The position numbers were made by a program, and so were the translations under genes. Source: Dielma sp000508965 (lineage in GTDB: Bacteria; Bacillota_I; Bacilli_A; Erysipelotrichales; Erysipelotrichaceae). From it: a DNA stretch of 64,000 nucleotides. Shown here one piece after another: positions 50,471-60,330 of this stretch. The notes beneath the pieces were generated by a model. It saw only the letters and a list, made by a program, of their open reading frames with translations, did not search any database and was not told where the DNA came from. The stretch spans positions 372,001 to 436,000 of the forward strand of contig BAHV02000010.1 in assembly GCA_000508965.1 (NCBI GenBank), given 5' to 3'. Positions within the stretch are counted from its first letter, which is position 1. Every line of letters begins with the position of its first letter.

Positions 50471-53224
50471 ATGGATTTTAAAGACACATTACTGATGCCC
50501 AAGACTGAATTTGAAATGAGAGGGAAACTGCCAAGCAAAGAACCAAAATTTCAAGAGCGTTGGGAATCAATGCATCTCTATGAGAAGATGCTGGAAAAAA
50601 GAGCGGGTGCAGAGGATTTTGTCTTGCATGACGGACCTCCGTATGCCAATGGCGCTATGCATATTGGCCATGCACTGAATAAGACATTAAAGGATATTAT
50701 CAATCGTTCTAAGTTCATGGAAGGCTATCGCATTGATTTTGTGCCGGGTTGGGATACCCACGGCCTGCCGATTGAAAATGCGATGCAAAAGCTTGGTTAT
50801 GACCGTAAGAAAATGGAATTAGCTGAATTCAGAAAGCATTGCTATGACTATGCGATGGAGCAGGTAGCGAATCAGATGAAGGATCAGAAGGCGCTGGGTA
50901 CAGTGGCTGATTATGATCACCCTTATATTACATTACAGAAGGAATTTGAAAGCCGTCAGATTGAGATTTTTGGCAAAATGGCTATGGATGGTTTAATTTA
51001 TAAGGGGTTAAAACCTGTTTATTGGTCACCATCCAGCGAAAGTGCATTAGCTGAGGCTGAAATTGAATATCATGATATTAAATCACCGACAATTTTCGTG
51101 AAGTTTAATGTTGAAGACGGCAAAGGCTTGCTGAACCCGGAAACTGATAGTTTTGTTATCTGGACAACAACCCCGTGGACAATTCCGGCGAATCTGGCAA
51201 TCTGCTTAAATGAACGTCTGGAATATGCTTTAGTAAAGAGTGAAAAGGGCAATTTAGTTGTCTTAAAAGAATTGGTTGACAGTCTATGGGAAAAATTTGG
51301 TTTACAGGAAAAAGAAATCCTGAAAACGTTTAAGGGCAAAGAGCTTGAAATGATTACGACAAAGCATCCGTTCTATGACCGCACCAGTGTGATTATTCTG
51401 GGTGATCATGTTACGCCGGAAGCTGGTACAGGCTGTGTACATACGGCGCCGGGGCATGGTATGGATGACTTCATCGTTGGCTGTAAATATGGCTTGCCGG
51501 CCTTATGCCCGGTGGATGAGCATGGCTGTCTGACCGCTGAAGCCGGTGATTTCTTAAAGGGGCAGTTTGTAGATGATGCCAACAAGACAGTCGTTATGAA
51601 ATTAGATGAATTAGGTGCGTTGATGAAGATGGAATGGATCACTCACTCCTATCCGCATGACTGGCGTACCAAGAAGCCGATTATTTTCCGTGCAACAGAT
51701 CAGTGGTTTGCTTCTATTGATAAGATTCGTGAAAAGCTGCTGGAACAAATCAAAGAAGTTCAATGGACACCGGCATGGGGTGAGACACGTCTTTACAACA
51801 TGATTCGTGACCGCGGGGACTGGTGTATTTCCCGTCAGCGTGCATGGGGTGTACCAATTCCTATTTTCTATGCTGAAGATAATACGCCGATCATGGATGA
51901 AAAGGTGTTTAAGCATGTAGCTGGCCTGTTCCGTGAATTTGGCAGTAATGTATGGTTTGAACGTGAAGCGAAGGATCTGCTGCCAGCAGGCTTTACGCAT
52001 CCTGGTTCACCGAATAATCAGTTCCGTAAAGAACTGGATACGATGGATGTTTGGTTTGACTCTGGTTCATCACATACCGGTGTTTTAGTTGAACGCGGTA
52101 TGAAATTCCCATCAGATCTATATTTAGAAGGCAGTGACCAATACCGCGGCTGGTTTAATTCATCTTTAATTATTGCTGTTGCGATGTATGGTGTTGCGCC
52201 TTATCGCCAAGTATTAAGCCATGGCTTTATTCTTGACGGCAAAGGTGAGAAGATGTCTAAATCAGGGGGTAATTCGGTATCACCGGAAAAGGTAATGAAA
52301 CAGTATGGTGCTGATATTCTCCGCTTGTGGGGTGCTTCTATCGATTATCAGGCAGATGTGCGTGTATCCGATGATATTTTGAAGCAATGTGCTGAAAATT
52401 ATCGTAAGGTTAGAAATACTTTCCGTTTCTTGTTAGCCAATATTCATCCAGAGGATTTCACTGAGCATGAATTGGTGGCTGTCAAGAATCTTACGGATAT
52501 TGACAAATACATGATTATCAAGCTGAATGAAGTGATTGAAGAGGTTATCAAGAGCTATGATGAATTTGATTTTGCGAATGTAACCGGCACTTTAACAAAT
52601 TACATGACGAATGAGCTGAGTGCTTATTATCTGGATTTCACAAAAGACATCCTGTATATTGAAGCGAAGAATGATCCGCGCCGCCGTCAGGTACAAAGTG
52701 TTTTAGCTATGTGCTGTGATGCGTTACTGCGTCTGTGGGCGCCGATCCTCGTTCATACAGCTGAAGAGATCAATGATTTCTTTAAGCCGGGCAGTGAAAG
52801 CATCCATCTGCAGACTTTCCCTAAGGCAGTGGAAATCGAAGATGCGGAAGCAATCAAAGCGAAGATGGAACGTCTGCTGCTGATTCGCTCGGATATCTTT
52901 AAGGCATTGGAAGAAGCCCGTGCTGAGAAGATCATCGGTAAATCCTTGGAAGCTAAGGTTCTTGTGAATTTGAGTGAAGAAGATGCGAAAATCGTTGATG
53001 AAATGTTGGGCGGCAAGTTTGCGCAATGGCTGATTGTCTCTGAAGCGGTATTGACAAATACATCCTTGAAGGCATATGAGGTATGCTCAGCTGCCGTTGA
53101 AAAGATGGACGGCACCGTATGTCCTCGCTGCTGGACGGTTCATAATGATACCAATGAGCATGGTCTGTGCGACCGCTGTGCTGAGGTTGTAAAGAAGGAA
53201 TATCCTGAATTCAAACCTGAATAG
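50471..53224 (+). CDS. ileS: Isoleucyl-tRNA synthetase
   Basis: A 917-residue class I synthetase that charges tRNA-Ile. PPYANGAMHIGHALNK holds the HIGH motif, GEKMSKSGGN the KMSKS loop, GWDTHGLPIE and WTTTPWTIPANLAICL mark catalytic and editing domains, and the C-terminus has a zinc finger with CPRC and CDRC pairs. ATG 50471 follows GGGAGG; the open frame from 50432 lies in the leader. Controlled by the upstream T-box. Confidence 0.97.
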   Translation: MDFKDTLLMPKTEFEMRGKLPSKEPKFQERWESMHLYEKMLEKRAGAEDFVLHDGPPYANGAMHIGHALNKTLKDIINRSKFMEGYRIDFVPGWDTHGLPIENAMQKLGYDRKKMELAEFRKHCYDYAMEQVANQMKDQKALGTVADYDHPYITLQKEFESRQIEIFGKMAMDGLIYKGLKPVYWSPSSESALAEAEIEYHDIKSPTIFVKFNVEDGKGLLNPETDSFVIWTTTPWTIPANLAICLNERLEYALVKSEKGNLVVLKELVDSLWEKFGLQEKEILKTFKGKELEMITTKHPFYDRTSVIILGDHVTPEAGTGCVHTAPGHGMDDFIVGCKYGLPALCPVDEHGCLTAEAGDFLKGQFVDDANKTVVMKLDELGALMKMEWITHSYPHDWRTKKPIIFRATDQWFASIDKIREKLLEQIKEVQWTPAWGETRLYNMIRDRGDWCISRQRAWGVPIPIFYAEDNTPIMDEKVFKHVAGLFREFGSNVWFEREAKDLLPAGFTHPGSPNNQFRKELDTMDVWFDSGSSHTGVLVERGMKFPSDLYLEGSDQYRGWFNSSLIIAVAMYGVAPYRQVLSHGFILDGKGEKMSKSGGNSVSPEKVMKQYGADILRLWGASIDYQADVRVSDDILKQCAENYRKVRNTFRFLLANIHPEDFTEHELVAVKNLTDIDKYMIIKLNEVIEEVIKSYDEFDFANVTGTLTNYMTNELSAYYLDFTKDILYIEAKNDPRRRQVQSVLAMCCDALLRLWAPILVHTAEEINDFFKPGSESIHLQTFPKAVEIEDAEAIKAKMERLLLIRSDIFKALEEARAEKIIGKSLEAKVLVNLSEEDAKIVDEMLGGKFAQWLIVSEAVLTNTSLKAYEVCSAAVEKMDGTVCPRCWTVHNDTNEHGLCDRCAEVVKKEYPEFKPE

Positions 53225-53230
53225 TAATAA

Positions 53231-53272
53231 AAAATCCTCTTAATAGGCTGGTGCCCGTTAGGAGGATTTTCT
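53231..53272 (+). terminator. Terminator of ileS
   Basis: A 13-bp stem (53231-53243 with 53258-53270, one G-T pair), AAAATCCTC facing GAGGATTTT, then CTTGTT. Confidence 0.75.
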
Positions 53273-53377
53273 TGTTATAAAAAAGAACTGATTGACAGTT
53301 CTTGGTATATAAGGCTGGCAAAGTAAAATATTTGTTAGAATACTCTTAAATTCTCATATAATGCGGGTTGAATCTGA

Positions 53378-53839
53378 TTAAAGAAAACAACGATTTTCGC
53401 CAAACCATTCTTCTCTTTCAGAAATTAGCCTTTTTAAAATCATCAATTTTTCAGCAAGCTCTTCTTTCTTCTTAACAATATCTTCATTATTGTAATCTAC
53501 AAAGGCTGCCCATTCATCCAAATTCTTACTTATATCATCATAAAGGGATTGGCAAAATTGCAGCATATCAGTATGAGAAATCTCATTGATAACATCTTTT
53601 TTATTCAACGGACAGCGGTCATCATCTTCACATATAATGTGACAGTTCCAGTAACTTACAATACACAAAAAGCGATTTGGTTCTAAAAATCCTTTGACAC
53701 AAAATGGCAGCATTGTTTCAAGACCATGGATTGCCTGTGCTACCCACTCGAATGCAATATCATCAAGATAACTTAATCCATACACAGAAGTTCCTGCTAA
53801 TTGAAAATCACTCCAGCCATGAATAGGTTTTGTCAGCAT
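53378..53839 (-). CDS. Hypothetical protein, 153 residues
   Basis: A soluble protein beginning MLTKPIHGWSDFQLAGTSVYG, with a central cysteine-containing stretch (NCHIICEDDDRCPLNKKD) and a lysine-rich helical C-terminus. ATG 53839 is chosen because GGAGG lies just after the alternative ATG at 53854 and is spaced for the former. I recognise no family. It is a single gene beside the CpXC gene on the same strand, both inserted between ileS and rlmN. Confidence 0.65.
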   Translation of the reverse strand: MLTKPIHGWSDFQLAGTSVYGLSYLDDIAFEWVAQAIHGLETMLPFCVKGFLEPNRFLCIVSYWNCHIICEDDDRCPLNKKDVINEISHTDMLQFCQSLYDDISKNLDEWAAFVDYNNEDIVKKKEELAEKLMILKRLISEREEWFGENRCFL

Positions 53840-53893
53840 CTGTTCTGCCTCCATTAGAATACCGTTTGTTTATCTACGCTTAGTCGACTGATT

Positions 53894-54508
53894 CTATTGG
53901 TTATTACTAATTAAGAAGTTATTAAAGGTTTTCAAATTAATCAGTTGAAAATCACTCACCGCTTTGAATTTTAATCCCTTTGCTAATTCTTCATAAGCAT
54001 TTCTTGGATAACTGATAAAGGCATGCTCATGGCCGAGAATCTGAAAGGAAAGCTTCTTATCGGAAAGAGCGGCGAAGTAGACACCTTGACTCTTCTGAAG
54101 ATTTTTCTCTTTCTGGAGCATAACCGCTTTAATTAGTTCAATAACAATATCATTCAAATGGTTTTCAAAAATCAAAATCTTTTCGATGAATTCAAAATAG
54201 GTACCGGCAATGCGATATGTATAAGCTGTATTGCTTGTATCCGGGAATGTCAGCTGGGCATTCTTGCTTTCGTTAGGAATATAGTAAATCATGAAATGAT
54301 TGATTTGATCGGTATAAAGCAGCGGGTAGTTTAGATGATACATCATCTTGCAATGCGGGCATACAGCTTTAAATAATTTACCGGTCTTTACATCTTCTTT
54401 AAACTGCACCTCCGCATTCTCATTTATGGTAATGCTGTCCCAGAAAACAGCTTCTATGGATTCCTGACAGGTTGGGCATTTTAATGTTTCTTTATGAAAT
54501 TTACTCAT
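53894..54508 (-). CDS. CpXC-domain protein
   Basis: A 204-residue protein with a zinc-binding CpXC domain in the first 120 residues: LKCPTCQESIEAVFWDSI and KAVCPHCKMMYHLNYPLLY give two cysteine pairs. The family is widespread in gut Firmicutes and of unknown function. The C-terminal 80 residues are helical. AAGGAG precedes the ATG. It is upstream of the hypothetical gene at 53378 on the same strand, 39 bases apart, possibly one unit. Confidence 0.85.
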   Translation of the reverse strand: MSKFHKETLKCPTCQESIEAVFWDSITINENAEVQFKEDVKTGKLFKAVCPHCKMMYHLNYPLLYTDQINHFMIYYIPNESKNAQLTFPDTSNTAYTYRIAGTYFEFIEKILIFENHLNDIVIELIKAVMLQKEKNLQKSQGVYFAALSDKKLSFQILGHEHAFISYPRNAYEELAKGLKFKAVSDFQLINLKTFNNFLISNNQ

Positions 54509-54655
54509 TATTATTGATCTCCTTGTTCGTAATGATTATAACATAATGAGCGGGAGTTATCTATGCCGGCTGATTAAAGTCAAAGCTTAAGATTGTTTTG
54601 GCATTTTATTACGTTGATGATTGGAATTTATGGTAAAATATCTAAAGGTGATAAA

Positions 54656-55705
54656 ATGAAAAGCTTATATGATTTAACCTTTAATCAGCTTCGTGATTTT
54701 TGTGTTGATCAGGGATGGAAAAAGTTCCGCGGTCAGCAGATTTTTGAATGGCTGTATCGCAAACGTGTTAACAGCATTGATGAAATGAGCGATCTGAGTT
54801 TAGATACAAGAGAAAAATTGAAAGAGATGTTTACTCTTGAAGCATGCGTCGTCAAGGAAAAACAAGTTTCAAAAGACGGCACAACGAAATATTTGTTTGA
54901 ATTAAGTGATGGTTCATTGATTGAAACGGTCATGATGGTGTATGAATTTGGCAAGAGTGTCTGCGTAACATCGCAGGTTGGCTGCAACATGGGCTGTGAT
55001 TTCTGTGCTTCCGGTTTATTGAAGAAGAAGCGGAATCTGAGCAGCGGTGAGATTGTTGCTCAGGTGCTGGCGGTGCAGAAGGATCTTGATACTGTGAATG
55101 ATCGGGTATCCAATATCGTGGTAATGGGTACCGGTGAGCCGTTTGACAATTTTGAGAATGTCATGGCTTTCTGTGAAATTGTCAACCATGACCGCGGACT
55201 GGCTATCGGAGCTCGGCATCTGACGATTTCTACATGCGGAATTGTGCCGAAAATCAGAGAGTTTGCGAAGATGCAGGTACAGTATAATCTGGCTATATCG
55301 CTGCATGCGCCCAATGATGAGCTGCGCAATAAGCTGATGCCGATTAATAAAGCATATCCGCTGAATGAGCTGATGGCTGCGATTCAAGAATATTGTGAAT
55401 TGAATAATCGGCGTTTGACGTTTGAATATATCTTATTAAGGGGAATCAATGATCAGGATACCCATGCGGCTCAGTTGGCTAAGCTGATTCATGGTTTGAA
55501 TGCGTATGTGAATTTAATTCCTTATAATGAGGTTGATGAACATGGTTATCGCAGCGTGGACCGCGCAAGCGCAATGCGTTTTTATGATAAGCTGATGAAG
55601 CAGGGTGTCCGTGCGACGATCCGCAAGGAGCATGGCGGCGATATTGACGCGGCCTGCGGTCAGCTTCGGGCGAAGCATGAGCAGCAGAGGATGGAGGGTG
55701 AGTAA
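54656..55705 (+). CDS. rlmN: 23S rRNA (adenine-2503-C2)/tRNA methyltransferase RlmN
   Basis: A 349-residue radical SAM methyltransferase that methylates A2503 of 23S rRNA and A37 of some tRNAs. GCNMGCDFCASG holds the C-x3-C-x2-C cluster ligands, the methyl-carrying cysteines are in the N-terminal part and in DIDAACGQL, and LRGINDQDTHAAQLA is conserved. ATG 54656 follows AAAGGTGAT; the open frame reaches 54593 without a site. First gene of the operon through thiN; its stop shares one base with the prpC start. Confidence 0.95.
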   Translation: MKSLYDLTFNQLRDFCVDQGWKKFRGQQIFEWLYRKRVNSIDEMSDLSLDTREKLKEMFTLEACVVKEKQVSKDGTTKYLFELSDGSLIETVMMVYEFGKSVCVTSQVGCNMGCDFCASGLLKKKRNLSSGEIVAQVLAVQKDLDTVNDRVSNIVVMGTGEPFDNFENVMAFCEIVNHDRGLAIGARHLTISTCGIVPKIREFAKMQVQYNLAISLHAPNDELRNKLMPINKAYPLNELMAAIQEYCELNNRRLTFEYILLRGINDQDTHAAQLAKLIHGLNAYVNLIPYNEVDEHGYRSVDRASAMRFYDKLMKQGVRATIRKEHGGDIDAACGQLRAKHEQQRMEGE

Positions 55706-56448
55706 TGCATTTTTATGGAATGAGTGATATTGGTCTTGTACGCAGTGTCAATCAGGATAGCTTTTGTGCTACCTTTAATATCAATAATGATTTTATGGCC
55801 ATTGTCTGCGATGGCATTGGCGGCGGCAAAGCCGGCGATGTGGCAAGCTCCTTGGCCGTGGAAAGTATGCGGGCTGGTTTTTTAAAGAACCCAAGTTTGA
55901 ATAATGATGAGGATGTACAGCGCTGGCTGCATGAAACGATCAATGAAGTGAATGATGCGATCTTTACGCAATCGACTAGCAATCGTTCTCAGCACGGCAT
56001 GGGTACGACAATGGTCGGTATATTAATTACCGGCTTAAATTCATATGTTTTTAATATTGGGGATTCAAGAGCTTATGCGATGTATGATGATCTGATTTGC
56101 CTGACCGAGGATCATAATCTTTTAAGTGATTTACTGCGCAGCGGTGAAGTGAGCCGGGAAACGGCGCACAATCATCCTCAGCGCCATGTACTGACAAATG
56201 CACTTGGTATTTGGGATAATGTCCGGGTGGATATTGCCCGCATTAATAATGATTACAGTCAGCTGCTGATTTGCAGCGATGGCTTGCATGGCTATGTCAA
56301 GGAAGGGGTAATCCGTGAGATTCTGCTGATGAATGAGGGAATCAAGGTTCGCACCCGTAAGCTGATTGACAGTGCTTTGGCTGCCGGCGGCTTGGATAAT
56401 ATTACGGTCATTCTAATTGATCAAAGAGAAGGTGACCTGAATGGATAA
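55705..56448 (+). CDS. prpC: PP2C-type Ser/Thr phosphatase (PrpC/Stp)
   Basis: A 247-residue metal-dependent phosphatase that reverses PrkC phosphorylation. GLVRSVNQDSF, VCDGIGGGKAGDVAS, GMGTTMVGI, NIGDSRAY and LDNITVILI are the PP2C motifs with the metal-binding aspartates. It begins at the last base of the rlmN stop and overlaps prkC by 8 bases, the usual phosphatase-kinase pair. Confidence 0.95.
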   Translation: MHFYGMSDIGLVRSVNQDSFCATFNINNDFMAIVCDGIGGGKAGDVASSLAVESMRAGFLKNPSLNNDEDVQRWLHETINEVNDAIFTQSTSNRSQHGMGTTMVGILITGLNSYVFNIGDSRAYAMYDDLICLTEDHNLLSDLLRSGEVSRETAHNHPQRHVLTNALGIWDNVRVDIARINNDYSQLLICSDGLHGYVKEGVIREILLMNEGIKVRTRKLIDSALAAGGLDNITVILIDQREGDLNG

Positions 56449-58123
56449 GATGATTGCCGAACGTTATCAGATCATTAAATCACTGGGAGAAGGCGGCATG
56501 GCTGATGTTTATTTAGCTGTCGATACGATTTTGAATCGAGAAGTAGCGATTAAAATGCTGCGCGGTGAGCTAAGCAATGACCCAGTAACCTTGCTGCGTT
56601 TTCAGCGGGAAGCGAATGCTGCCAGCAAGCTGAATCATCCCAATGTGGTTCAGGTGTATGATGTCGGAGAATATGAAGGCCGTCATTATATCGTGATGGA
56701 ACATGTGCGGGGCCGGACGCTGAAACAGCTGATTCAGCTGCGCGGCGCTTTGCATAAGGAAGAAGCGGTCAATATCATGAAGCAGGTTGTATCCGCGGTT
56801 CAGCATGCGCATGAGCATCACATTATACACCGCGACATCAAGCCTCAGAATATTATGATCAAGGATGACGGCACCGTTAAAATCACTGATTTTGGTATTG
56901 CACTGGCTCATGATGCCGTTCAGCTGACACAAAGTGATTCGGTGCTTGGTTCTGCTCATTATCTGGCGCCGGAAACGACACGCGGTGAACCGGCTACCAA
57001 TCAGATCGACATCTACGCCTTGGGTATTGTCTTCTATGAATTGCTGAGCGGTGATGTACCGTTCCATGGTGATAATCCGGTTCAGATTGCGATGAAGCAT
57101 TTAAGTGAAGAAATTCCAAGCATTCGTGAATTTAATCCATCACTGCCGCAGGCGGTAGAGAATATTATTATCAAGGCAACAGTTAAGAATCGTGCGCAGC
57201 GTTACAAAACCGCTCAGGAAATGTATGAGGATCTGTGCTGCTGCCTGCTTCCGGAATATGCGGATGTGCCTAAAATCACCTTTGATGAAGTCGTGAATGA
57301 AGGCGCTAAAACGATGGTGCTGTCACATGTCAGTGAGGCACCTGCTGAAAGTGAAAAGGAGGCACCGGCCGCAAATCGTTTTATGAGTGTCGTCGGCGTG
57401 CTGTTAATTGCCATTACCATAGTCGCGACAGCAGCGATTATATACTTTTCAGGAATGTTTGGCAGTATGTTTGGTCCGGAAATGGTAAACATTACTGATG
57501 TGACGAATATGAATGCAGAACAGGCACAGAACGAGCTTGCAGCTGCTGGGTTTGATGTTGTCATCAGTCAGCAGTATGAGAATTCGGATACGATTCCTGA
57601 AAATAATGTCATCCGCACCAATCCAAGCGTTAATACAGAGGCGGCAAAAGGGTCAACCGTTACACTGACTATTTCTAAGGGTGCGCTGTTTACGGTTGAA
57701 GATTATACCGGCAGACAATTTGAAGAGGTTGAACAGCTGCTGCGTGAGAAGGGAATCAAGGTAACACCGGTTCAGGTTCAGAAGAATCCATCGGAAGTTG
57801 AAACGGGTACGATAATTTCCCAGGATCTGCTTAAAGCAGGCGATCGCATCGATACGTCAAGCCGCAACAATGTCATCCGTTTGGAATATGCTGTGGAGCC
57901 TGAATTTACAATGATTAATGTGGTGGGCTTGTCCATTGAGGATGCGATGCGGCAGCTGATTGAAAAAGGGGCCACACCGATTCCTAACCAGCAGTCAACC
58001 GATGGATTAAGCGATGAGGAATTGATGAATATCGTTCCCGGAAAGGTAACAAAGACTGATCCTGCCCAAGGTACCTATTATAAACAGACTAAGGACAGTG
58101 TGATCGCTCTTTACTATTACTAA
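56441..58123 (+). CDS. prkC: PASTA-domain Ser/Thr kinase (PrkC/Stk)
   Basis: A 560-residue membrane kinase sensing muropeptides, linked to growth, cell wall control and spore germination. The kinase domain has GEGGMADVYLA, AIKML, HRDIKPQNIM and DFGIALA. A membrane helix near residues 310-335 (VGVLLIAITIVATAAIIYF) leads to three extracellular PASTA domains of about 67 residues (VTNMNAEQAQNELAAAGF opens the first). It overlaps prpC by 8 bases and is followed 1 base later by rsgA. Confidence 0.95.
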   Translation: MDKMIAERYQIIKSLGEGGMADVYLAVDTILNREVAIKMLRGELSNDPVTLLRFQREANAASKLNHPNVVQVYDVGEYEGRHYIVMEHVRGRTLKQLIQLRGALHKEEAVNIMKQVVSAVQHAHEHHIIHRDIKPQNIMIKDDGTVKITDFGIALAHDAVQLTQSDSVLGSAHYLAPETTRGEPATNQIDIYALGIVFYELLSGDVPFHGDNPVQIAMKHLSEEIPSIREFNPSLPQAVENIIIKATVKNRAQRYKTAQEMYEDLCCCLLPEYADVPKITFDEVVNEGAKTMVLSHVSEAPAESEKEAPAANRFMSVVGVLLIAITIVATAAIIYFSGMFGSMFGPEMVNITDVTNMNAEQAQNELAAAGFDVVISQQYENSDTIPENNVIRTNPSVNTEAAKGSTVTLTISKGALFTVEDYTGRQFEEVEQLLREKGIKVTPVQVQKNPSEVETGTIISQDLLKAGDRIDTSSRNNVIRLEYAVEPEFTMINVVGLSIEDAMRQLIEKGATPIPNQQSTDGLSDEELMNIVPGKVTKTDPAQGTYYKQTKDSVIALYYY

Positions 58124-58124
58124 T

Positions 58125-58988
58125 ATGATCAAAGGAACAATTTTAAAAAATATATCCAATCAATATATCGTCTTATTCGAAGATGGCACCAAGCAGCTTT
58201 GTGTTGCAATGGGAAAGCTCAGACAAGACCGCAAGCCGCTTGTCGGCGATCATGTGCAGGTGGATGAATTTGACCATCAATTCGGTATTCAAAAGATTGA
58301 AGAACGTAAAAACTATTTAATTCGTCCGGCGATTGCCAATGTTGATCAGGCGGTAATTGTCATGTCCAGCAAAGATCCTGATTTTTCCACGGTGCTGATC
58401 GACCGGCTGATTTTTCAGATTGTCATGGCAAATATTACGCCGGTACTCTGTGTCAGCAAGATGGATTTGGTGAGTGCTGATGATCCGATTCATGAAGCGA
58501 TTGCGGATTATCGCCGCAGTGGCTATGAAGTCTATGTCACCGGGCATGATTTTGATGAGAATGAACTGGTGGAATGCTTCAATGATAAAATATCAGTATT
58601 AACCGGTCAAAGCGGTGCCGGTAAATCGAGTCTGCTGAACCGCATCAATCCGGAATTTGAATTAAATACTCAAGAGATCAGCAAGGCTTTAGGCCGCGGA
58701 AAGCATACGACACGGCATTGTGAGCTTTATGCTGTCGGCAGCGGCTGGGTAGCGGATACGCCGGGCTTCTCGTCTTTGGACTTTTCAAAGATGGATCTGC
58801 TGGCGCTGTCCCATCGTCTGCCTGATTTTAAGGATGCAGCGACGCGATGCCGGTATCGTGACTGTGTGCATTTAAACGAGCCGGGCTGTGAGGTAAAGCA
58901 GGGCGTGGAAAATCAGAGTATATCAGCAATCCGATATCAAAACTATGCAGACGTAGCGGCACTGATCAAGCAAGGCCGCAGGAGGTAA
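58125..58988 (+). CDS. rsgA: Ribosome biogenesis GTPase RsgA
   Basis: A 287-residue circularly permuted GTPase that checks late 30S assembly. After an OB fold, the GTPase motifs run in the order G4 (VSKMDLV), G1 (GQSGAGKSSLLNRI), G3 (DTPGF). The C-terminal zinc site is CRYRDCVHLNEPGC. It begins one base after the prkC stop and ends 3 bases before rpe, a standard Firmicute order. Confidence 0.95.
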   Translation: MIKGTILKNISNQYIVLFEDGTKQLCVAMGKLRQDRKPLVGDHVQVDEFDHQFGIQKIEERKNYLIRPAIANVDQAVIVMSSKDPDFSTVLIDRLIFQIVMANITPVLCVSKMDLVSADDPIHEAIADYRRSGYEVYVTGHDFDENELVECFNDKISVLTGQSGAGKSSLLNRINPEFELNTQEISKALGRGKHTTRHCELYAVGSGWVADTPGFSSLDFSKMDLLALSHRLPDFKDAATRCRYRDCVHLNEPGCEVKQGVENQSISAIRYQNYADVAALIKQGRRR

Positions 58989-58991
58989 TTT

Positions 58992-59657
58992 ATGAGAGAA
59001 TTAGTCATTGCACCATCGATTTTATCGCTGGATTATTCTAAATTTGAATCACAGTGTGATGAATTATGCGCCAGTGAAGCAAAATGGCTGCATTTCGATG
59101 TGATGGATGGGCACTTTGTGCCGAATCTGACATTTGGCCCGGATATTTTAAAAGGTTATAAAAAACGCTGTCCTGACTTAGTGATGGATGTGCATTTAAT
59201 GGTTGAAGATCCGACATTCTTTGCACCTGTGTTTATCGATGCCGGTGCGGATGTGATCACCTTTCATTATGAAGTCTTTAACAATGAAGAAAAATGTATT
59301 GAACTGGCAAGAAAAATTCATGCCTTGGGTGCTAAGGCAGGTATTTCCATTAAGCCAAAAACATCGGCTGAGGTATTGAAAAACATCCTTCCGGAAGTTG
59401 ATTTAGTGTTGATTATGTCGGTAGAGCCAGGCTTTGGCGGTCAGGCTTTCATGGCGGAGACGCTGGATAAGGTAAGGACGCTGCGTCAGCAAATTGATGC
59501 TGATCAATTAGCTTGTGTTATTGAAATTGACGGCGGAATCAAAGATCAGACCGGTAAATCGGCGGTTGATGCAGGCGTTGATGTTTTGGTAGCCGGCAGT
59601 TATGTGTTTAAGGGCGATATCAAAGCCAATGTGCATACGTTAAAATGTCTCAAATAG
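58992..59657 (+). CDS. rpe: Ribulose-phosphate 3-epimerase
   Basis: A 221-residue TIM-barrel enzyme interconverting ribulose 5-phosphate and xylulose 5-phosphate. SILSLDYSKFESQCDEL, HFDVMDGHFVPNLTFGPDIL (read as FDVMDGHFVPN then LTFGPDIL), MDVHLMVEDP and EVDLVLIMSVEPGFGGQ carry the metal and catalytic aspartates and histidines. AGGAGG precedes the ATG. It overlaps thiN by 13 bases. Confidence 0.96.
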   Translation: MRELVIAPSILSLDYSKFESQCDELCASEAKWLHFDVMDGHFVPNLTFGPDILKGYKKRCPDLVMDVHLMVEDPTFFAPVFIDAGADVITFHYEVFNNEEKCIELARKIHALGAKAGISIKPKTSAEVLKNILPEVDLVLIMSVEPGFGGQAFMAETLDKVRTLRQQIDADQLACVIEIDGGIKDQTGKSAVDAGVDVLVAGSYVFKGDIKANVHTLKCLK

Positions 59658-60241
59658 TACTTTTGGCCGGTTTGTGCAAACAAGTTCCCACATTTGAACA
59701 GCCGCTGATTGGAATTGACCGCGGTGCTGTTACAGCGATGCGTTTGGGCTGTGAGCTGTTGGCGGCAATCGGTGACTTTGATTCTATCAGTGATGCTGAG
59801 CTGCTTGAGCTTAAGGCCTATACTAAGGTGATACAGCTGAATACCCACAAGAATGAGACCGACAGTGAAGCGGCAATCAACTATGCGCGTTCGCTTGGCT
59901 ATGATGAGATCATTCTTTATGGCGGCTTAGGCGGGCGTATCGATCATGAATTGATTAATCTTTCATTACTGGTTAATCAAAGCAATATCACTCTGATGAA
60001 TGAGCGCAACCGAATCCGCCTGATTGGTTTTGGTACCTATCATCAGCAAAGGGACTATCACTATCTCTCTTTCATGCCGCTTGAGGAATGTGTGATTACA
60101 CTGAAGGGTGTTGCATATCCCTTAGATCATTGTATCGTTCATCCATGGGATACGTTTACCACCAGCAATGAAATTATCGATGAAGCAGAAATAATTGTTC
60201 ATCAGGGGCGGCTGCTGATGATTGAATGTGATGATTCATGA
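59645..60241 (+). CDS. thiN: Thiamine pyrophosphokinase
   Basis: A 198-residue enzyme that converts thiamine to thiamine diphosphate. GIDRGAVTAMRLGCELLAAI with IGDFDSIS, NETDSEAAINYA and YGGLGGRIDHEL are the ThiN motifs for Mg2+, ATP and thiamine. It overlaps rpe and closes the rlmN-thiN operon at a terminator. Thiamine diphosphate is the cofactor of transketolase, which uses Rpe and RpiA products. Confidence 0.93.
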   Translation: MSQIVLLAGLCKQVPTFEQPLIGIDRGAVTAMRLGCELLAAIGDFDSISDAELLELKAYTKVIQLNTHKNETDSEAAINYARSLGYDEIILYGGLGGRIDHELINLSLLVNQSNITLMNERNRIRLIGFGTYHQQRDYHYLSFMPLEECVITLKGVAYPLDHCIVHPWDTFTTSNEIIDEAEIIVHQGRLLMIECDDS

Positions 60242-60242
60242 A

Positions 60243-60266
60243 GGGCTAAGCGATTAGTCCTTTTAT
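60243..60266 (+). terminator. Terminator of the rlmN-thiN operon
   Basis: Stem GGGCTAA-GCGA-TTAGTCC (one G-T pair), then TTTTATATT. Confidence 0.85.
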
Positions 60267-60330
60267 ATTGATGTTTGACAATGAACAATACTTCTTTTAA
60301 AATTTGATTATCATAGTAAGGAGAAAAAAG

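Noticed and set aside
56570..57100. A 176-codon minus-strand frame
   Set aside because: It is antisense to the PrkC kinase domain.
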